A DNA stretch of 6,878 nt from JBKHJZ01 sp046537875 (GTDB taxonomy: Bacteria > Actinomycetota > Acidimicrobiia > Acidimicrobiales > VFJN01): positions 1 through 6,878 of the forward strand of contig JBKHJZ010000171.1 of NCBI GenBank assembly GCA_046537875.1, in the 5' to 3' direction. Positions 1 to 5,733 of the stretch are shown piece after piece (the stretch's first letter is position 1; every line of letters starts with the position of its first letter). The translations under genes were made by a program, and so were the position numbers. The notes beneath the pieces were generated by a model. It saw nothing but the letters and a program-made list of their open reading frames with translations, searched no databases and had not been told where the DNA came from.

Positions 1-1
1 G

Positions 2-2131
2 CCCCGCCCGGGGCGCTTCGTCGGCCGGCGCCACGAGCTCGACCGGCTCCTCGGCCACCTGGCCAACGAGCGCTTCGTCACGGTCACCGGCCCGGGCGGT
101 GTGGGCAAGACCCGGATCGTCGCCGAGGCGCTCGCTCACGACCCCGCGCCGGCCGGACGGCGCGTGGTGGTCGAGCTCGCGACCGCGGACACGGGCGATG
201 TGGCCGCCGCCGTCGCCGCGGCCCTGGATCTCCGGGCGGGCGGCCGGGACGTGCTCGACGCCGTGACCGAGTACCTCGCGGTGGACCGGACGCTGCTCGT
301 GCTCGACAACTGCGAGCACGTGGCACCCGAGGCGCGCCGGCTGGTCGAGGCGGTCCTCGCCCGGTGCCCTGCGGTCACCGTGCTGGCGACCAGCCGGCTG
401 CGGCTCGGCCTGGCCGGGGAGAGGGTGCTGCCCCTCGGGCCGTTGCCGGTCGGCGACGGCGACGCCGTGCCCGCCGGGGTCGAGCTGTTCGTCGACCGGG
501 TCGACCGCCAGATGGGTGATGGCGGGATCGACGCCCGCGACCCGCTGGTGCGGGCGATCTGCCGGCGGCTCGACGGCATCCCCCTCGCCCTCGAGCTCGC
601 GGCGAGCCGGGTGCCGACGCTCGGGGTGGCCGCGCTGGCGGATCGCCTGGACGACGCACTGGACCTCCTCGAGGCGCCGGTCCTGGGACCCGAGCGGCGC
701 CACGCGACGCTGCGCGCCGTGGTCGACTGGTCGTACCGGCTGCTCGACGACCAGGCGAGTGCGCTGCTGCACGTCCTGTCGGTGTTCGAGGGCGGCTTCG
801 ACCTCGGGCCGGCCGAGCAGGTCGGCGCCGCCGCGGTGCGGGTGCCCCCGGCGGTCGTGCTCGGCCGCCTGGTCGACGCTTCGCTGGTGCTCGTGGACGA
901 TCCCCGCGGCTCGCCCCGCTACCGGATGCTCGAGGCGGTCCGGCAGCGCGGCCTCGAGGAGCTGGCGGCGGGCGGCCGGGAGACCGCCGTCCGCCGTGCC
1001 CACGCCGGCTGGGCCGTGGAGCTGCTCGAGCGGGCGGCGCGCCGGGTCGCCGGCCCCCACGAGCGGGAGGTGGCCCCGCTGCTCGGTCGCGAGCGGGCCA
1101 ACCTGCGCGTCGCGCTGCGGTGGCTCGCCGACCGGGGACCGTCGAGCGAGGTGGCCCGCGCCGCGGGTGCCCTCGCCGAGGTCTGCCTGTACCGGCCCGA
1201 CCTGGAGTGGCTGCGCTGGCTGCGGTCGGCTCCCGACGGCGCGGTGCTCCGGCCCGACGACCGGTTGGAGGTCGATGCCGCGGCCGCGCGCGCGGCCTAC
1301 CTGCAGGGCGACCTCGCTGCGGTGCCCGAGCTGGCCCATCCCGTGGTCGAGGCCGGGGTGTCCGGCCGCCCATCCCACCTTGCCCGCCACGCTCTGGGTG
1401 TCGCCACCCTCTACGCCGGCGACCACGACGGTGCCGAGCGGTGGTGGCGCCCGACGGCGGACGACCCCGCCGCGCCCGCCGTCCCCCGGCTCGACGCGCT
1501 GGCCGGCATCGCGCTCGCCCGCTGCTACGCGGGCCGGCTCGATGCCGCCCGCACGGTGGCCGCCGAGCACCGGGTGCTCGCCGACGCGCTCGACTCCCCC
1601 ACCTACCGGGCGTTCGCCGACTACGTGGCGGGCGAGATCGCGCTGGCGCGCGGCGACGAGGCGGCCGCCATCGGATCGCTCGAGGCCGCCGCCGGCGGCG
1701 CCCGGGAGGCGGGCGCCGACTTCGTCCGCGGCATCGCGCTGACCGCGCTGGTCTCGGGGCTCGTGCGCCACGGCGCCACCGACCAGGCGATCGGGCACGT
1801 CCCGGAGCTCATCGAGCTGTGGCGCCGGGCCGCGACGTGGCCGCAGCTCTGGACCACCCTCCGTCTCGTGGCCGCACTGCTCGTCGACCGGGGCCGGTCC
1901 GACGTGGCCGCCCTCGTCCTGGAGGCCGCGGGGCACGACCCCTCGGCACCCGCCCTGTCCGGCGACGACACCCGCAGGCACGCCCGGCTGGGCGAACGGA
2001 TCGCCGCCGATGTGGCACGCCCCGACCTGGAGGAGATCCGCCGCCGCGCCCGCGCGCTCCCCCGCGCGCGCGTGGTGAGCGAGGTGCTGGGCGTGCTGGA
2101 CCAGCTCGGTCCTCGAGCCGCCTCGTCCTGA
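2..2131 (+). CDS. STAND/AfsR-like NTPase regulator, 5' truncated by window edge
   Basis: The open frame runs in from the left edge, so only the C-terminal 709 residues are visible; the GTG at 101 encodes the Val of the P-loop and is not the start. Numbering from codon 2: a GRFVGRRHEL linker (4-13) of the kind that precedes NTPase modules in actinobacterial regulators, Walker A GPGGVGKT (30-37), Walker B LLVLDNCEH (98-106, Asp102), an ATSR sensor-like motif (129-132), and a GIPLALEL motif (192-199), then WSYRLLDD (243-250) opening a winged-helix-like segment. The rest is Ala/Arg/Leu-rich helical sequence resembling TPR repeats. This order is known from signal-responsive STAND ATPases in SARP/AfsR, LuxR-family and cyclase-linked regulators. 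The C-terminus (ending RAASS) shows no LuxR-type helix-turn-helix, so any DNA-binding (SARP/BTAD) or cyclase domain must be N-terminal, outside the window. Family call firm; ligand and target unknown. Confidence 0.88.
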   Translation, partial: PRPGRFVGRRHELDRLLGHLANERFVTVTGPGGVGKTRIVAEALAHDPAPAGRRVVVELATADTGDVAAAVAAALDLRAGGRDVLDAVTEYLAVDRTLLVLDNCEHVAPEARRLVEAVLARCPAVTVLATSRLRLGLAGERVLPLGPLPVGDGDAVPAGVELFVDRVDRQMGDGGIDARDPLVRAICRRLDGIPLALELAASRVPTLGVAALADRLDDALDLLEAPVLGPERRHATLRAVVDWSYRLLDDQASALLHVLSVFEGGFDLGPAEQVGAAAVRVPPAVVLGRLVDASLVLVDDPRGSPRYRMLEAVRQRGLEELAAGGRETAVRRAHAGWAVELLERAARRVAGPHEREVAPLLGRERANLRVALRWLADRGPSSEVARAAGALAEVCLYRPDLEWLRWLRSAPDGAVLRPDDRLEVDAAAARAAYLQGDLAAVPELAHPVVEAGVSGRPSHLARHALGVATLYAGDHDGAERWWRPTADDPAAPAVPRLDALAGIALARCYAGRLDAARTVAAEHRVLADALDSPTYRAFADYVAGEIALARGDEAAAIGSLEAAAGGAREAGADFVRGIALTALVSGLVRHGATDQAIGHVPELIELWRRAATWPQLWTTLRLVAALLVDRGRSDVAALVLEAAGHDPSAPALSGDDTRRHARLGERIAADVARPDLEEIRRRARALPRARVVSEVLGVLDQLGPRAASS

Positions 2132-2141
2132 GGTCCGCACC

Positions 2142-2159
2142 CGCGCCGCAAGCGGCGCG
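2142..2159 (+). terminator. Perfect GC hairpin just after the regulator stop
   Basis: CGCGCCGC and GCGGCGCG form a perfect 8-bp inverted repeat around AA, 10 bases after the TGA at 2129-2131. Sterically this gives about 7 bp with a CAAG loop. There is no U tract, so it is not a textbook intrinsic terminator; T-less hairpins are nevertheless often proposed as terminators in actinobacteria. If functional it would partly separate the hydrolase gene from the regulator. No clear -10/-35 was seen in the rest of the 97-bp gap, so read-through remains likely. Confidence 0.35.
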
Positions 2160-2214
2160 CACGCAGGCCACAGGCACCCGGTCGGAAGGTGGACGGCGAC
2201 CGAACCCGCCCTCG

Positions 2215-2221
2215 AAGGAGG
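2215..2221 (+). promoter_or_regulatory. Strong ribosome binding site for the MBL-fold hydrolase
   Basis: AAGGAGG lies 7 bases before the ATG at 2229, an almost full Shine-Dalgarno match at good spacing. It fixes that ATG as the start and rejects the overlapping frame opening at 2189. It is the strongest ribosome binding site in the window. Confidence 0.85.
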
Positions 2222-2228
2222 ACGACCC

Positions 2229-3083
2229 ATGACCACCCAGACCACCGTGCTTCCCGCGGCCGGCGACCCGGACGTCGCCGTGGACGTGCCCACCGCGTTC
2301 CGCCCCTACCCCGTGGGGCCGGGCATCGACGTGATCCCGGCGTACCTGCCCGTGCCCGGCATGGGGGTGCTGCCCGCCAACTCGTACCTGATCCACGGGC
2401 GCGAGCCGGTGCTCGTCGACGCGGGGCCCGGCGGCGCCGCCGAGGGGTTCGCGGCCGCCCTCTCCTCGGTCGTCGACCCGGCGGACATCTGCTGGCTGTG
2501 GCTCACCCACACCGACCCCGACCACATCGGCGGGCTCGCCTGGCTGCTCGACGCCGCCCCCGACATGCGCATCGTCACGACCTACCTGGCGGTCGGGAAG
2601 ATGGGGCTCCACCAGCCGCTGCCGATGGACCGGCTGTGGTGGTGCAACCCCGGCGAGCGGGTGCGCACCGGCGACCGGGAGCTCGTGGCCGTGCGCCCGC
2701 CGTCGTTCGACGCGCCGGAGACCACCGCCCTCCATGACCCGGCCTCCGGGACGCTGTTCTCGGCCGACTCGTTCGGCGCCCTCCTCGGCTCCCCGGCGGT
2801 GACCGCCGACGAGGTGGCGCCGGCCGACCTTGAGGAGGGCCTGGTGCTGTGGTCGACGATCGACTCGCCGTGGCTCGCCCGGGTGGACCGGGCGGCCTTC
2901 GACCGGTCGCTGCGCGACGTGGATCAGCTCGGCGCCGTCCGTGTCCTGAGCGCCCACCTGCCACCGGCGACCGCGATGACGGGCGACCTGCTCCGCTGGA
3001 TGGCGCAGGTGCCGGACGCCGATCCCTGGGTCGGCCCCGACCAGGCGGCTCTCGAGCACATCCTGGCGCAGACCCGGGCGTGA
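2229..3083 (+). CDS. MBL-fold metallo-hydrolase with HxDxDH variant metal motif
   Basis: A 284-residue single-domain protein, presumably cytoplasmic, as no signal peptide or membrane segment is visible. Metallo-beta-lactamase-fold landmarks appear in order: NSYLI (51-55), VLVDAGPGG (61-69, Asp64), the metal signature H94-T-D96-P-D98-H99 followed by IGG, FSADSFGALL (177-186, Asp180 as bridging-ligand candidate) and LSAHLPP (240-246, His243). The usual second His of HxHxDH is Asp96. The segment before Asp180 where a ligand His is expected reads PPSFDAPETT (157-166) with no His. Overall layout recalls the diiron N-terminal domain of flavodiiron proteins (NSYLI, FSNDAFG-like motif), but there is no flavodoxin domain. 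Family membership is firm; substrate cannot be deduced, and hydrolase activity is assumed from the fold. It follows the regulator gene by 97 bp on the same strand, with its own strong ribosome binding site. Confidence 0.9.
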   Translation: MTTQTTVLPAAGDPDVAVDVPTAFRPYPVGPGIDVIPAYLPVPGMGVLPANSYLIHGREPVLVDAGPGGAAEGFAAALSSVVDPADICWLWLTHTDPDHIGGLAWLLDAAPDMRIVTTYLAVGKMGLHQPLPMDRLWWCNPGERVRTGDRELVAVRPPSFDAPETTALHDPASGTLFSADSFGALLGSPAVTADEVAPADLEEGLVLWSTIDSPWLARVDRAAFDRSLRDVDQLGAVRVLSAHLPPATAMTGDLLRWMAQVPDADPWVGPDQAALEHILAQTRA

Positions 3084-3142
3084 CCCCGCTGCCGCCGACG
3101 GGGTGCGGGCCGGTGCCCGGCGGGCCGCCTCGGCACCGGTCC
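3083..3142. terminator. Tandem hairpins between convergent genes (candidate bidirectional terminator)
   Basis: The 74-bp gap between the stops at 3083 and 3158 contains two inverted repeats. ACCCCG (3083-3088) pairs with CGGGGT (3099-3104). The larger one pairs 3107-3117 with 3132-3142: 11 bp including one G-U, core CCGGTGCC/GGCACCGG, 14-nt loop. Neither is followed by a T-run on either strand. Placement between tail-to-tail genes makes a bidirectional terminator the natural reading, but termination is inferred from position and stem only. Confidence 0.45.
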
Positions 3143-3157
3143 CCGCCCGGGCGGCGA

Positions 3158-4186
3158 TCAGCCGACGATGCCGGCGATCTGCTCGAGGAGCGGGGGTGGC
3201 CCCGAGACCAGCAGCGTGGTGACGCAGGACTCGCGCCAGCGCTCGAGGTCGTCGCGAATCTTCTCCGGTGGGCCGATCAGGTACACGTCCTCGACCATCG
3301 CCGTCGGCACGGCGGCCGCCGCGTCGCGCTTGCGGCCGTCGAGGTACGCCTCCTGGATCGTCTCGCACTCCGGCCCGTAGCCGAGGCGGACGAACACGTC
3401 CTTGTGGAAGTTGCGGTCCCGCGCCCCCATGCCGCCGACGTACAGGGCGAGGGTCGGGCGCAGCAGGTCGGCGCACGCCTCGACGTCGTCGCCGGGCACG
3501 ACGGGGACCACGCACGCCACCTCGAAGTCGTCGAGCGTCCGGCGGGCGCCGGGGCGGGCGAAGCCCGTGGCGAGGGCCTCGCGGTAGAAGGCGTCCGCCT
3601 TCGGCGAGAAGAACATGGGCAGCCAGCCGTCTGCGATCTCGGCGGCGAGCGCCACGTTCTTCGGGCCCTCGGCCCCCAGGTAGATGGGGATGTCGGTGCG
3701 CAGCGGCCGCACGATCGACTTCAGCGGCTTGCCCAGACCGGTGCCGCCGGGCAGCGGCATCGCGTAGTGCTCGCCGTGGAACTCGACCGGCTCGTCCCGG
3801 GCGATCACCCGGCGGACGATCTCCACGTACTCGCGCGTCCGGGCGAGCGGCTTCGCGTACTCCTGCCCGTACCAGCCCTCCACGACCTGGGGGCCCGACA
3901 CGCCGAGGCCCAGGATGACGCGGCCACCCGACAGGTGGTCGAGCGTCAGGGCCGTCATGGCCGTGGAGGCCGGCGTGCGAGCCGAGATCTGCGTGATGGC
4001 GGTGCCGAGCTTCACCCGCTGCGTGGCGGCACCCCACCACGCGAGCGGGGTGAAGCAGTCGGACCCGTAGGCCTCGGAGGTCCAGATGGAGTCGAAGCCG
4101 AGGTCCTCGGCCGCCGCGATCTGCTCTGCGGCGTCGGGCGGCGGGCCGCTGGATGGCCAGTAGCCGACGACGAGGCCGAGCTTCAC
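3158..4186 (-). CDS. F420-dependent luciferase-like oxidoreductase, Rv3520c family
   Basis: A 342-residue (beta/alpha)8 luciferase-like monooxygenase-superfamily protein, full length for the family. It starts MKLGLVVGYW and carries LGFDSIWTSEAYGSD (29-43), TLDHLSGGRV (81-90) leading into ILGLGVSGPQVVEGWYGQ (91-108), and GAEGPKNVALAAEIADGWLP (171-190). From memory these blocks match the mycobacterial Rv3520c group of probable F420-dependent oxidoreductases very closely; I could not run an alignment. Members are expected to use reduced coenzyme F420 for hydride transfer; the substrate is unknown. In M. tuberculosis the relative lies in the cholesterol-catabolism region, so a steroid-linked role is possible but not shown. 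The start is a GTG at 4184-4186 with a weak GGGAG (complement of 4192-4196) 5 bases upstream. It sits 31 bp behind the coiled-coil gene on the same strand with no terminator between, so it is probably the second gene of that operon. Confidence 0.92.
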   Translation of the reverse strand: MKLGLVVGYWPSSGPPPDAAEQIAAAEDLGFDSIWTSEAYGSDCFTPLAWWGAATQRVKLGTAITQISARTPASTAMTALTLDHLSGGRVILGLGVSGPQVVEGWYGQEYAKPLARTREYVEIVRRVIARDEPVEFHGEHYAMPLPGGTGLGKPLKSIVRPLRTDIPIYLGAEGPKNVALAAEIADGWLPMFFSPKADAFYREALATGFARPGARRTLDDFEVACVVPVVPGDDVEACADLLRPTLALYVGGMGARDRNFHKDVFVRLGYGPECETIQEAYLDGRKRDAAAAVPTAMVEDVYLIGPPEKIRDDLERWRESCVTTLLVSGPPPLLEQIAGIVG

Positions 4187-4217
4187 ACCCGCTCCCGGTC
4201 CGGCGATCGGCGGATGA

Positions 4218-5507
4218 TCAGCCGACCACCCTCAGCTTCGAATCGCCGTCGTCGCCCCCGTCGTCGTCATCCGACGCTAGAGCGCCCTCCACATCGTCGT
4301 CATCGTCGCCCCCCCGGCTCTTCCTGGACGACTCACGACCGCTCACCTGCTCCTGCCCCGGCAGGTTCCCGAGACCGGAGAGGCCCGACAGCATCTCGCG
4401 GAGCTGGGTGAGCTGGTTGGTGACCGCGTCGCGCTGCCGGGTGAGCTCGGCGACCTCGCGCTCGGCCGTCTCCTTGGTGACCCGGGCGTGGGTCTTCGCC
4501 TCGGAGACGAGCTGCTCGGCCTCGGCCTTGGCCTCGCTGACCGCCCGCTCGGCGAACGCCTTGGCCTTGGCGATGATGTCGGCCGATTCCTTCTCACTCT
4601 CCTTGCGGCGCTGGTCGGCGGCCTTGTCGATGTCCTTGGCCCGCTTGTCGGCGTCCTTCGCCCGCTGCTCGGCCTCGCTGACCAGCCGCTGGGTGGCGGC
4701 GACCGCCGCCTCGTGGCGCTCGCCCTCCTCGCGCTCGACACGCTCCCGGCGCTCGGCCAGTTCGAGCTCGAGCGCCTGGAGCTCGGCCTCGCGCTTCTCC
4801 TTGGCCTTGGTGAGCAGCTTGGACGCCGCGGCCCGCTTCTCCTCGGCCTCCCGGGCCGCCACGTTGCGCAACTCGATGATCTCGCGCTCGGCGGTGGCGC
4901 GGTTGGTGGCGATCTCGCGGTCGGCGGTGGCGCGCAGCTCGGCGACCTCGTGCTCGGTGACCGCGCGGAGCTGGCCGGTCTCGCGCTCGGCCTCGGCCCG
5001 CATGGCCTCGACCTCGCGCTTGGTCGAGCTGCGCAGCTCGTTCGCCTCGCGCTCGGCGGAGTCGCGGGTGGCCTTGGCCTCGCGCTCGGCCGCCGTCTTC
5101 ACGGCGGTGGCGACCGCCCGGGCCTTCTCGACCACCTCCTTGGACTCGAGGTGGGCTGCGGCGATGAGCTTCTCGGCCTCGCGCTTGGCCTCGTTCCCGT
5201 GCTCGTTGGCCTGCTCCTCGGCGAGCCGCAGGAGCTGCTCGACCCGGGTGCCGAGACCCGACAGCGTGGGCTGGGCACGCTCCTCGAGCTGCTTCGCCTG
5301 CTCGGCCACCTTGCGCTCGAGCTCGGAGATGCGGTCGCGCGCGTCGGTGGTGCCCGTCTTCGCCTTGGACGCGGTGTGTGTCAGCTCGTCGATGCGGGCA
5401 TGGAGACGCTCGATGTACATGTCGACCTGCGTGCGTTCATAGCCTCGCAGGACGATGGTGAAATCAGGCGTTCCACCCGTATCGGTCGGCGAAGATGTGG
5501 TCCCCAT
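4218..5507 (-). CDS. DivIVA-like long coiled-coil protein with hendecad repeats and acidic tail
   Basis: 429 residues from the ATG at 5505-5507. Residues 16-35 (FTIVLRGYERTQVDMYIERL) match the DivIVA/Wag31 N-terminal membrane-targeting module, with Arg-Gly-Tyr at 21-23. About 54-372 is almost pure charged coiled coil, rich in Glu, Arg, Lys and Ala. Eight consecutive 11-residue units fill 140-227 (consensus AEREx3LRx2), with two more similar units at 319-340 (VSEAK). A short Leu/Gly segment (373-383) leads to an Asp-rich tail (runs at 401-405 and 413-416). The layout resembles actinobacterial polar or cytoskeletal proteins: DivIVA/Wag31, or Scy/FilP, which use hendecad coiled coils. Role inferred: scaffold for polar growth or division. 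An upstream in-frame TTG at 5516 would add three residues. Neither start has a Shine-Dalgarno; TAGTTG at -12 to -7 of the ATG would suit a leaderless transcript. No transmembrane segment is seen. Confidence 0.85.
   Translation of the reverse strand: MGTTSSPTDTGGTPDFTIVLRGYERTQVDMYIERLHARIDELTHTASKAKTGTTDARDRISELERKVAEQAKQLEERAQPTLSGLGTRVEQLLRLAEEQANEHGNEAKREAEKLIAAAHLESKEVVEKARAVATAVKTAAEREAKATRDSAEREANELRSSTKREVEAMRAEAERETGQLRAVTEHEVAELRATADREIATNRATAEREIIELRNVAAREAEEKRAAASKLLTKAKEKREAELQALELELAERRERVEREEGERHEAAVAATQRLVSEAEQRAKDADKRAKDIDKAADQRRKESEKESADIIAKAKAFAERAVSEAKAEAEQLVSEAKTHARVTKETAEREVAELTRQRDAVTNQLTQLREMLSGLSGLGNLPGQEQVSGRESSRKSRGGDDDDDVEGALASDDDDGGDDGDSKLRVVG
4827..5090 (-). repeat. 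Eight tandem 33-bp (11-residue) repeats inside the coiled-coil gene
   Basis: On the minus strand 264 bp encode eight units of exactly 11 residues with no insertion or deletion. Most begin Ala-Glu-Arg-Glu or a close variant (TKRE, TEHE, ADRE, AARE) and most carry Arg at position 9, usually after Leu or Met. On the plus strand this appears as recurring CTCGCGCTCGGC-like motifs every 33 bp. The DNA units have diverged, so the repeat is a protein-level hendecad coiled coil more than a fresh DNA duplication. Confidence 0.85.
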
Positions 5508-5614
5508 GGAGGCCAACTATTGCACGTCGGAATCGGGCGCGCGAGTCGTAGCGGCACCTTTTCGCTGCGGCCGACATCCTTTCCGTGACGGCCGCGGCCA
5601 GCGGTGGTCTTCTC

Positions 5615-5629
5615 GTCACCCACGGTGAC
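5615..5629. promoter_or_regulatory. Dyad GTCACC-CAC-GGTGAC, possible operator
   Basis: A perfect 6-bp inverted repeat with a 3-bp spacer in the divergent promoter region, 24 bp before the KstR-like box. The geometry suits a dimeric helix-turn-helix regulator. I do not recognise a named family for this site. It could act on either flanking gene or be chance. Confidence 0.35.
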
Positions 5630-5642
5630 AGCGGGCGCCGCC

Positions 5643-5671
5643 TCGACGGGAATTGGAACGTGTTCTAGTCT
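5643..5671 (+). promoter_or_regulatory. Candidate sigma70-type promoter of the Rieske oxygenase gene
   Basis: TCGACG (5643-5648, 4 of 6 to TTGACA) and TAGTCT (5666-5671, fits TAnnnT) are separated by 17 bp, the optimal spacing. Transcription would begin near 5678, giving a leader of about 55 bases before the ATG at 5734. The KstR-like palindrome occupies the spacer and first two bases of the -10, the expected position for a repressor site. The hexamers are weak individually; spacing and overlap with the operator carry the argument. Confidence 0.5.
5654..5667. promoter_or_regulatory. KstR-like operator TGGAACGTGTTCTA
   Basis: The 14-mer TGGAACGTGTTCTA satisfies the published KstR consensus TnnAACnnGTTnnA at every fixed position. 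KstR is the TetR-family repressor of cholesterol-catabolism genes in mycobacteria and rhodococci. The site is 66 bp upstream of the Rieske oxygenase start and overlaps its candidate promoter. The match is direct; binding by a KstR orthologue is inference, since no regulator of that family is in the window, and other TetR regulators use similar GAAC/GTTC palindromes. Confidence 0.6.
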
Positions 5672-5721
5672 GGCGAGCGGTGGCCGAGGGCGGCGGTGTC
5701 CACCGGCCGCCCGGCCAGTAC

Positions 5722-5727
5722 GAGGAG
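5722..5727 (+). promoter_or_regulatory. Ribosome binding site deciding the Rieske oxygenase start
   Basis: GAGGAG sits 6 bases before the ATG at 5734. It supports that start over the in-frame TTG at 5653, which has no ribosome binding site, lies inside the promoter/operator, and would add 27 residues lacking family similarity. Confidence 0.75.
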
Positions 5728-5733
5728 CCGTCG

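Larger units (their letters stand above)
5508..5733. promoter_or_regulatory. Divergent intergenic regulatory region
   Basis: The 226 bp between the divergently transcribed coiled-coil gene and the Rieske oxygenase gene contain no supportable gene; frames crossing it are extensions of neighbouring shadows. It holds a candidate plus-strand promoter and KstR-like box (5643-5671), a separate 15-bp dyad (5615-5629), a perfect GC palindrome GGCCGCGGCC (5590-5599) that may be chance, and a weak leader inverted repeat CGGTGG/CCACCG (5678-5683 with 5700-5705). The half nearest the coiled-coil gene is less GC-rich than the coding regions, as expected of a promoter region, but no convincing -35/-10 pair was found there for the minus strand. 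Confidence 0.6.

Noticed and set aside
101..103. GTG at 101 as the start of the regulator
   Set aside because: That codon is the Val of the Walker A motif; the frame is open upstream and encodes the conserved GRFVGR linker.
2189..2737. 182-residue plus-strand frame overlapping the hydrolase
   Set aside because: His/Arg-rich out-of-frame shadow of the hydrolase gene; the AAGGAGG site serves the ATG at 2229 in the other frame.
1809..4040. 743-residue minus-strand open frame spanning the regulator end, the hydrolase gene and the oxidoreductase gene
   Set aside because: It runs antisense through two well-supported genes and out of frame in a third, with Arg/Gly/Pro/His-rich composition typical of shadow frames at high GC, and no recognisable domain.
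4248..4307. GTC/ATC trinucleotide run as a microsatellite
   Set aside because: It is explained by Asp codons of the acidic C-terminal tail of the coiled-coil protein; runs are short and interrupted.
4488..5588. Leu/Gly-rich 366-residue plus-strand frame opposite the coiled-coil gene
   Set aside because: Its apparent Leu-Gly repeats are the antisense image of the 33-bp coiled-coil repeats; no ribosome binding site and no family match.
5590..5599. Perfect palindrome GGCCGCGGCC as an operator
   Set aside because: Short all-GC palindromes are common by chance at this base composition and nothing else supports a function.
5653..5733. TTG at 5653 as the Rieske gene start (27 extra residues)
   Set aside because: It lies within the promoter/operator, has no ribosome binding site, and the ATG at 5734 has GAGGAG at 6-base spacing and a family-like N-terminus.
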